From the NCBI GenBank assembly GCA_018969455.1, contig JAGWYI010000202.1:1-7426 (forward strand): 7,426 nt of DNA, in the 5' to 3' direction. The notes beneath the pieces are model-generated. The model had not been told where the DNA came from. It worked only from the letters and a program-made list of their open reading frames with translations, and ran no database searches. Shown one piece after another: positions 1 to 5,201 of the stretch. The translations under genes were made by a program, and so were the position numbers. The first letter of the stretch is position 1; every line of letters starts with the position of its first letter. The stretch comes from Bacteroidota bacterium (lineage in GTDB: Bacteria; Bacteroidota; Bacteroidia; Chitinophagales; Saprospiraceae).

Positions 1-85
1 ACAGATTTCTGAATTGAATCAAATCATTCCTTTCAAGGATCCTGCCTGGTTAGAAAAAATTCAACCTTATGTCGATGTTCAGTGA
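1..85 (+). CDS. C-terminal end of an unidentified protein (partial, 5' end outside window)
   Basis: An open plus-strand frame enters from the left edge (first full codon at base 2) and ends at a TGA at 83-85, giving 27 residues. They read as plausible protein, ending in PAWLEKIQPYVDVQ. I cannot assign a family from so short a piece, and no motif is visible. The main support is position: the frame ends exactly where the convergent gene ends, with a 2-bp gap, a typical tail-to-tail gene junction. No hairpin terminator is visible between the two stops, so the transcripts probably overlap at their 3' ends. It could be a chance open frame, since 27 codons without a stop is weak evidence alone. Confidence 0.55.
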   Translation, partial: QISELNQIIPFKDPAWLEKIQPYVDVQ

Positions 86-87
86 TG

Positions 88-2034
88 CTATTTCCGGAGC
101 GAGGGTTCTATTGCATAGGCTTGTTCGAGCCAGCTTTGCGCTTTTTCGGGTTGGCCCATGTCGCGGTATGCCGAGCCGATGTAAAACAGCAAAGTGGCAT
201 TGCGCGGTTCAAATTTCAGTCCTTCCTGCCATTGTTCGATGGCAGCCGGGAATTGTTTTTTCATGGCCAAAATGGCGCCCAAGTTTCGGCGCGCATCGAT
301 GAAGCGCGGATCGTATTGAATCGATTTTCGGTAAACCTCTTCTGCTTTATCGAACTGGTTGCGCATAAAATAGATGAAACCGAGGTTGGATAAAACCTTG
401 GCATCATTGGGTCGGTGTTTCAGAGAGGTAAGGTAATCGGTATAGGCCTGGTCGAATTTATTCAGGCGGAAATAGGCCAGGCCGCGGCTGCCAAAGGCAT
501 CGTGGTATTCGGGGAAAAGTTCGATGGCTTTGTTGTAAGAGGCGATGCCTTTCAGCACCCAGGTAGAATCGGTTACTACCCCGGTTTTTTCATCCATACC
601 GGTTTTTACTTGTTCAAGGCCATTGTGGTAATTCAGCTTTGCGCTGTTGGGCGATTGAATGATATCGGCATTGTACAGCGATGCGCTGTTGTTCCAGGCC
701 GGGTTGCGCAGGAGCGTGCGCGTTCCGTACGCGAGGATGATCAGGGCTGCTACTCCCCAAACCATGCTTCCCTTTCCGCCCGGGTTGAATAAATCGGCAG
801 TTTGATCAATTTTAAAAATTTTGACGATGGCGTATGCGATGGCCAAAGCATAACCCAACGAAGGCATGTAGAGCAAGCGTTCGCCGTAGGAAGTACCAAT
901 TACCAGCAATACATTGCTGAAAAGTGAAAAAGCAATCAGGTAAATTAAAATAGCGTATGCAAACAGGTTCTTTTTTCCTATGTTGAGCAAGGCCCAAATA
1001 AACATGGCGGCATAAATTGCCAGGCCCACCAGCGTTTCCCAATTGTCGAAACCGACAGGTTTCAATTGCGGAAACCCGCGGTCGCTTACCAAGGACACGG
1101 GAAACACCAACACTTTGAGGTATTCAAAACACATCATCAAGGCGGATGCCAAACGCGAAACGGGGTTGGTGGCAGCCACAATAAAATTATCGAGCGGAGA
1201 GTACACTTCGGCGTATGGTTGCGCGGCCAAAACCTGGTGCCGAACAAACAAGAAGATGCCGGCAGGGATTAAAAACAGCGCTGCGGTAGAAGCAATTTTA
1301 GACAAAGGTTTCTCCGTGAAACACCACATGGTAAGAGGGTAAATTGCCAGAAAGGTGATGGCACTTTCTTTGGAGAACAAGGCGGCTGCATAAAACAGCA
1401 AAGCGCCGATGATCCACCCGGTTTTATCATGTTCAAAATAACGCCAGATGGAATACAAGGCGAGGGTTGCAAACAGGAGCGACATAATTTCGTCGCGGCT
1501 TTTGATGTTGGCCACCACTTCGCTGTGTACGGGCAATGCCAAAAACACCAGCACCATGATGGCTGTGAGCGCAACCGGGTATGCTGCTAAAACACGCCTC
1601 CAGGTAACCCAAAGTACCCAACCAGAGAGCGCGTAATATACGGCATTCATAAAATGGTAAAAGCCCGGATTGTCGGGCGATAGTTGCCATTCGAATGCAA
1701 ACATAGCCAATGAGAGCGGGCGGTACAAAGAGCCCGGGCTGGCCCAGGCGCCGTAGCGGTATTCGGTGGAGAAAATAATGCCCAGGTTTTTCAGCCCGCC
1801 TTTTACCACCCAGTTTTCTTTGATGGATGAAAAGTCATCCAGACAAAAATCGTAGTGGAAGGTATTGGAATATAAGAGGAAGCCAAAGGCTGCGCACACC
1901 AGGCCAAACCACCAGGGCCCGGGTAATTGAACCGCGGCCAGGGTTGTTTTTGGCGTTGGTTTGTGCACTTTGGTTTGCGGCTTTTGTGTGACAGGCCGGG
2001 TCGGGTTGGGTTTTACGTTTTTCTTCTTAGACAT
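88..2034 (-). CDS. TMTC/DUF1736-like GT-C membrane glycosyltransferase with C-terminal TPR repeats
   Basis: A 648-residue polytopic inner-membrane protein, resembling the eukaryotic TMTC1-4 O-mannosyltransferases. Residues 1-31 are a Lys/Pro-rich, probably cytoplasmic tail. About 10-11 hydrophobic segments lie between 40 and 440. Family-like signatures are the acidic pair in YDFCLDDFSS (D66-D67) in the first non-cytoplasmic loop, YRPLS (104-108), HFMNAVYYALSG (127-138), VHSEVVANIKSRDE (169-182), FSKESAIT (220-227), a DUF1736-like stretch near 274-330 and ERLLYMPSLGYA (385-396). At least four TPR units follow (about 513-544, 547-577, 581-611, 615-645), plus a degenerate one near 493-512. GT-C enzymes use polyprenyl-phosphate sugars on the outer face of the membrane; sugar and acceptor here are unknown. 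The ATG at 2032-2034 is preceded by GGGAGAAA, a usable ribosome-binding site. A terminator separates the gene from pntB, so it is probably transcribed independently. The family call is firm; transferase activity is inference. Confidence 0.85.
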   Translation of the reverse strand: MSKKKNVKPNPTRPVTQKPQTKVHKPTPKTTLAAVQLPGPWWFGLVCAAFGFLLYSNTFHYDFCLDDFSSIKENWVVKGGLKNLGIIFSTEYRYGAWASPGSLYRPLSLAMFAFEWQLSPDNPGFYHFMNAVYYALSGWVLWVTWRRVLAAYPVALTAIMVLVFLALPVHSEVVANIKSRDEIMSLLFATLALYSIWRYFEHDKTGWIIGALLFYAAALFSKESAITFLAIYPLTMWCFTEKPLSKIASTAALFLIPAGIFLFVRHQVLAAQPYAEVYSPLDNFIVAATNPVSRLASALMMCFEYLKVLVFPVSLVSDRGFPQLKPVGFDNWETLVGLAIYAAMFIWALLNIGKKNLFAYAILIYLIAFSLFSNVLLVIGTSYGERLLYMPSLGYALAIAYAIVKIFKIDQTADLFNPGGKGSMVWGVAALIILAYGTRTLLRNPAWNNSASLYNADIIQSPNSAKLNYHNGLEQVKTGMDEKTGVVTDSTWVLKGIASYNKAIELFPEYHDAFGSRGLAYFRLNKFDQAYTDYLTSLKHRPNDAKVLSNLGFIYFMRNQFDKAEEVYRKSIQYDPRFIDARRNLGAILAMKKQFPAAIEQWQEGLKFEPRNATLLFYIGSAYRDMGQPEKAQSWLEQAYAIEPSLRK

Positions 2035-2066
2035 TTTCTCCCTGATTTGCGGGTAAAAATAATACG

Positions 2067-2103
2067 AAGGGCGGATTTTCGAAGCATCGAAAAATCCGCC
2101 CTT
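2067..2103 (-). terminator. Rho-independent terminator at the 3' end of the pnt operon
   Basis: The plus-strand arm AAGGGCGGATTTTCGA (2067-2082) pairs with TCGAAAAATCCGCCCTT (2087-2103), giving 16 base pairs with one bulged base and an AGCA loop. On the minus strand the stem is followed by a T-rich run (TTCGTATTATTTTTA) and starts about 40 bases past the pntB stop, so it should end the pntA1-pntA2-pntB transcript before the TMTC-like gene. The plus-strand side is also followed by T-rich sequence (TTTAATTTTTT), so the structure looks bidirectional, though no plus-strand gene leads into it. Confidence 0.85.
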
Positions 2104-2142
2104 TAATTTTTTGGCAAAAAGTATTTAAAATGCAGATCGGTG

Positions 2143-3573
2143 TTACAGAGACTTCACTTCAGACACCAGTTTTTGCAGGGTATCTTTTGCGTCTCCGAAC
2201 AACATTTTTGTTTTCGGGTGGAAAAAGAGTTCGTTTTCGATGCCGGCATAACCCGACTTCATACTGCGTTTCATCACGATGACGTTTTTGGATTCCCAAA
2301 CTTCCAGCACCGGCATGCCGTAAATGGGGCTGCCCGGATCGTCTTTGGCGGCAGGGTTTACCACGTCGTTGGCGCCCACGACAATGACCACATCCGACTT
2401 GGCCAGCAAATCATTCGCTTCTTCCAGATCGAACAATTTGGGGTAGGGTACATCGGCTTCGGCGAGCAGCACGTTCATGTGACCGGGCATACGGCCCGCA
2501 ACCGGGTGGATGGCATATTTAACATCAACGCCATTTGATTCGAGGAGTTCGTCGAGTTCTTTGCAAATTTTTTGGGCTTGCGCAACCGCCAGGCCGTAAC
2601 CGGGAACGATCATGACTGAACCGGAATAGTTGAGCAAAACCGCAGCATCGTTTACACTGATTTCGCGAACCGTTTGATCGCCTGCATTTTTGGTGCTTGC
2701 AGCGGAAGATCCGCCGAAACTGCCCACCAATACGTTCATGATGGAGCGGTTCATGGCTTTACACATGAGAATGGTGAGGATGCTACCGGATGCACCCACG
2801 AGGATACCGCCCACCAACATGATGAGGTTTTCGTAAATAATACCTGCAGCGGCAGCCGTGAGGCCCGTAAAAGAGTTGAGTACCGAAATCACCACAGGCA
2901 TGTCGGCGCCGCCAATGGGTGCGACGAACATAAAGCCGTACACTAAAGAAATTCCAAACAAAATCAGGCCCCACATCATGCCATTTTCGCCAGCGCCGAA
3001 TGTGATGTAAGCGATAAGACCCAGAATGCCGGCCAGCAAAATCATGTTCACCACACTGTGGCGTGGCAGTGTGATGGCAGAATCTTTAACGAGGTCTTCC
3101 AGTTTTGCATAAGCCAACAAACTGCCCGTAAATGATACAGAACCAAAAAACATGGTAAACAAAACCAGAATCATGGCGCCATAGGAAATACCGGCGTGTC
3201 CGAAACCGTCGTGTTGCAATTTCAATTCGGCCACAGCAAGCAGTGCGGCGCAACCGCCACCCAAACCGTTGAATAAAGAAACCATTTGGGGCATGGAGGT
3301 CATTTTCACGCGGTAAGCTGCGATCCAGCCAATAGCGCCGCCAATGGCCAGTGCTGCATAAAGCAGCAAAAGTTTCATGGTACGGGCATCGCCCATTTCC
3401 CGGTCGGCGGAAGGATGCAACAGCAAGGTACCCAAAACAGCGAGCGTCATGCCAACGGCTGCTACCTGATTGCCGCGGCGCGCGGTATCGGGATGGCTGA
3501 GCATTTTCAGGCCGACCACAAAAGTGATTGCGGCGATGAGGTATAGTAAATCGAGTAGATAAGTTGCGTTCAT
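2143..3573 (-). CDS. pntB: NAD(P) transhydrogenase subunit beta (domain II membrane part plus NADP(H)-binding domain III)
   Basis: This 476-residue protein, close to the 462 of E. coli PntB, is part of the proton-translocating transhydrogenase (NADH + NADP+ to NAD+ + NADPH, driven by proton re-entry). Residues 1 to about 275 hold the transmembrane helices. GGADMPVVISVLNSFTGL (221-238) carries the Asp and Asn equivalent to E. coli D213 and N222 (D224 and N233 here), and GASGSILTILMCKAMNRS (260-277) precedes the domain II-III linker. Domain III (about 310-476) shows the NADP-binding fingerprints GYGLAVAQAQ (325-334), HPVAGRMPGHMNVLLAEADV (356-375), GANDVVNPAA (400-409) and KRSM (435-438). Where E. 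coli has proton-channel His91, this protein has Asn102 in a FNGLGGG context. It is the last gene of the operon, 42 bp after pntA2. The ATG at 3571-3573 lacks a clear Shine-Dalgarno sequence. Identification is secure. Confidence 0.98.
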   Translation of the reverse strand: MNATYLLDLLYLIAAITFVVGLKMLSHPDTARRGNQVAAVGMTLAVLGTLLLHPSADREMGDARTMKLLLLYAALAIGGAIGWIAAYRVKMTSMPQMVSLFNGLGGGCAALLAVAELKLQHDGFGHAGISYGAMILVLFTMFFGSVSFTGSLLAYAKLEDLVKDSAITLPRHSVVNMILLAGILGLIAYITFGAGENGMMWGLILFGISLVYGFMFVAPIGGADMPVVISVLNSFTGLTAAAAGIIYENLIMLVGGILVGASGSILTILMCKAMNRSIMNVLVGSFGGSSAASTKNAGDQTVREISVNDAAVLLNYSGSVMIVPGYGLAVAQAQKICKELDELLESNGVDVKYAIHPVAGRMPGHMNVLLAEADVPYPKLFDLEEANDLLAKSDVVIVVGANDVVNPAAKDDPGSPIYGMPVLEVWESKNVIVMKRSMKSGYAGIENELFFHPKTKMLFGDAKDTLQKLVSEVKSL

Positions 3574-3590
3574 AAGGAATGCAGAAAATC

Positions 3591-3609
3591 CGTTGCGGAG
3601 TTCCGAACG
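3591..3609 (-). other. Small hairpin in the pntA2-pntB spacer
   Basis: In the 42-bp gap between pntA2 and pntB, CGTT (3591-3594) and CGG (3596-3598) pair with CCG (3603-3605) and AACG (3606-3609) around an AGTT loop, with one bulged G. This makes a 7-bp stem in the message, starting about 17 bases before the pntB start. No long T-run follows, so it is not a convincing terminator. It could tune processing, stability or translation within the operon, or be chance. Confidence 0.35.
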
Positions 3610-3615
3610 AAAGGG

Positions 3616-3927
3616 TTATTTCTTTTTCTTTTTAAACATTTCCAGCATGCGGTCGGTCACGGCAAAGCCGCCCACCACATTGAGGGTACCGAATACCACG
3701 GCAATAAAACCGAGGCTCAGCGAAAGGTAGTCATCGGCGCGGGCATTGAACAGGACGATAATGGCGCCCACCAAAACGACGCCGTGTATCGCGTTGGCGC
3801 CCGACATCAGCGGGGTGTGTAACACTGCTGGAACTTTGGAGATCACCTCAATTCCGAGCAAAATGCTGAAAATCAGCAAATAGATCAGGAGCAGGTTATC
3901 GTGCAAGAAGGAAAAAAATACTTCCAT
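3616..3927 (-). CDS. pntA2: NAD(P) transhydrogenase small membrane subunit alpha-2
   Basis: A 103-residue membrane protein equivalent to the C-terminal membrane part of E. coli PntA, encoded separately here as in Rhodospirillum and Thermus. Three hydrophobic helices are visible (about residues 10-30, 47-62 and 69-90). KVPAVLHTPLMSGANAIHG aligns with the E. coli stretch VPALLHTPLMSATNAISG, and the tail FGTLNVVGGFAVTDRMLEMF matches the conserved end of the family. The protein closes with FKKKKK, fitting a cytoplasmic positive-inside end. I chose the ATG at 3925-3927 (MEVFFSFLHD) because it puts the first helix near the N terminus and leaves a 19-bp gap after pntA1. An in-frame ATG at 3972 would add 15 residues and overlap the pntA1 end by 26 bp. 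It forms the membrane domain together with PntB. Confidence 0.96.
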   Translation of the reverse strand: MEVFFSFLHDNLLLIYLLIFSILLGIEVISKVPAVLHTPLMSGANAIHGVVLVGAIIVLFNARADDYLSLSLGFIAVVFGTLNVVGGFAVTDRMLEMFKKKKK

Positions 3928-3946
3928 GATATGCTTAGTTGCTTGG

Positions 3947-5038
3947 TTAGGCTTGAACAGGTTGACCGGCAATGCAGCTGCCTTTTACGATTTCGTTGTT
4001 GAAATCGAGTTGCAGTTCGCCGGTTTTGGAAATAAACAGTTTGAGGAAATTGGCCACATTGTTGCCAAACAGGGTACTGGCATCCTGCGGCATCCGGGCG
4101 GCGAGGTTGGAGTCGCCAATAATGGTAACCCCTTTGTGCTGAATGGTTTTGTTGTTTTGGGTCAATTCGCAGTTTCCGCCGGTGCTGGCAGCCAGGTCAA
4201 CCACCACGCTGCCGGGCCGCATGTGCTCCACCGTGTCGGCAGTGATGAGAACCGGTGCTTTTTTGCCGCGTACCTGGGCAGTGCAAATGACGATATCCGC
4301 TTTGGCTGCGCGTGCCTGAACTTCGGCGCGTTGGCGTTGCAAAAATTCTTCTGATTGCTGAACGGCGTACCCGCCCGCTCCGCGGTCGTCGATGGCCCCT
4401 TCCACTTCCACGAATTTGGCGCCCAGGCTTTCTACTTCTTCTTTTGCTGCCGCCCGGGTGTCGAAGGCTTCTACACTGCCGCCATTCCGTTTGGCGGTGG
4501 CGATGGCTTGCAGACCGGCAACACCAGCGCCCAGTACCAACACTTTGCTCGGTTTAATACTTCCTGCTGCGGTTACCATCATGGGTATGTACCGACTCAG
4601 GTGGGTGGCGGCCAACAACACCGCCTGATAACCTGCAATGGATGCCATGGATGAAAGCACGTCCATCGCCTGGGCAAGGGTGGTGCGCGGAATCATATCG
4701 AGGCTGAAAGCGAGCAATTCCTGTTTGGCAAGTTGAGCGGCAATTTCGGTATCCACGAAAGGCTGAAACTGCGCAATCAACATAGTGCCTTTTTTAAGGC
4801 CGGCGCGCTCGGCTTCAGAGAGTGGCTGAATGCTGACAAGCACATCTGCCTTTTGAAGGATAGATGACCGATCGGTCACAGTGGCGTTGTCGGCGTAAGC
4901 CTCATCCGGGAAAAAGGCATCGGAACCGGCGCCGCTTTCTACCAGAAATTCCAGGCCTTCCACTTTCAGTTTTGCCAGATTGGAAGGTGTAAGCGCTACA
5001 CGGGGGTCGTTGGGTTCATTCAGTAATCCGAGTATCAT
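3947..5038 (-). CDS. pntA1: NAD(P) transhydrogenase alpha-1 subunit (soluble NAD(H)-binding domain I)
   Basis: This 363-residue protein is the peripheral cytoplasmic domain I, which binds NAD(H) and exchanges hydride with domain III of PntB. It has the alanine dehydrogenase/PNT fold: an N-terminal half with NEPNDPRVALTP (7-18), then a Rossmann core with VLVLGAGVAGLQAI (166-179) and the acidic residue D193 in AFDTR at the end of the second strand. IPRTTLAQAMDVLSSMAS (116-133) contains R118, Q123 and D126, at the same spacing as the R. rubrum RQD loop (R127, Q132, D135) that contacts the nicotinamide. GGYAVQQSEEFLQRQ (222-236) is the family mobile-loop region. No transmembrane helices follow, so this is the split form rather than fused PntA. 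It is the first operon gene. The ATG at 5036-5038 lacks a strong Shine-Dalgarno sequence, and its N terminus fits the family. Confidence 0.97.
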   Translation of the reverse strand: MILGLLNEPNDPRVALTPSNLAKLKVEGLEFLVESGAGSDAFFPDEAYADNATVTDRSSILQKADVLVSIQPLSEAERAGLKKGTMLIAQFQPFVDTEIAAQLAKQELLAFSLDMIPRTTLAQAMDVLSSMASIAGYQAVLLAATHLSRYIPMMVTAAGSIKPSKVLVLGAGVAGLQAIATAKRNGGSVEAFDTRAAAKEEVESLGAKFVEVEGAIDDRGAGGYAVQQSEEFLQRQRAEVQARAAKADIVICTAQVRGKKAPVLITADTVEHMRPGSVVVDLAASTGGNCELTQNNKTIQHKGVTIIGDSNLAARMPQDASTLFGNNVANFLKLFISKTGELQLDFNNEIVKGSCIAGQPVQA

Positions 5039-5106
5039 GGTGGGCTAACAGGTAAATGTTCAATTAGTGCGGCGAATTTATACTTTGATTTTTGAGATTG
5101 CACTTT

Positions 5107-5139
5107 TTTGGCGTTTAGATTTTTTAAAAATAACGTTTG
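5107..5139 (+). promoter_or_regulatory. Possible Bacteroidota-type promoter for the GH20 gene
   Basis: In the 163-bp divergent spacer, TTTG at 5107-5110 is followed after 20 bases by TAACGTTTG at 5131-5139. This resembles the Bacteroidota -33/-7 pair (TTTG and TAnnTTTG, spaced about 19-21), but has one extra base between TA and TTTG. If used, the leader before the start at 5202 would be about 55 bases. I found no matching pair on the minus strand for pntA1, whose promoter must also lie in or near this spacer. The region is very A/T-rich, so chance matches are likely. Confidence 0.3.
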
Positions 5140-5201
5140 GTAAAATTTCTAATGGAATTTGGCACTTTTGTGGGTCTATCTGTGAATAAAACTTTGAACA
5201 A

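Noticed and set aside
2140..2538. 132-residue plus-strand open frame
   Set aside because: It is antisense to the well-conserved domain III of pntB, and its His/Phe/Gly-rich composition matches no known protein pattern.
3616..3640. A-rich end of pntA2 (AAA/AAG run on the minus strand) as a slippery frameshift site
   Set aside because: The run encodes the natural Lys-rich C terminus immediately before the stop. Frames beyond it give no meaningful extension into pntB, and pntB has its own start.
3926..4354. 142-residue plus-strand open frame over pntA1
   Set aside because: It is antisense to conserved pntA1 coding sequence and has no recognisable motif.
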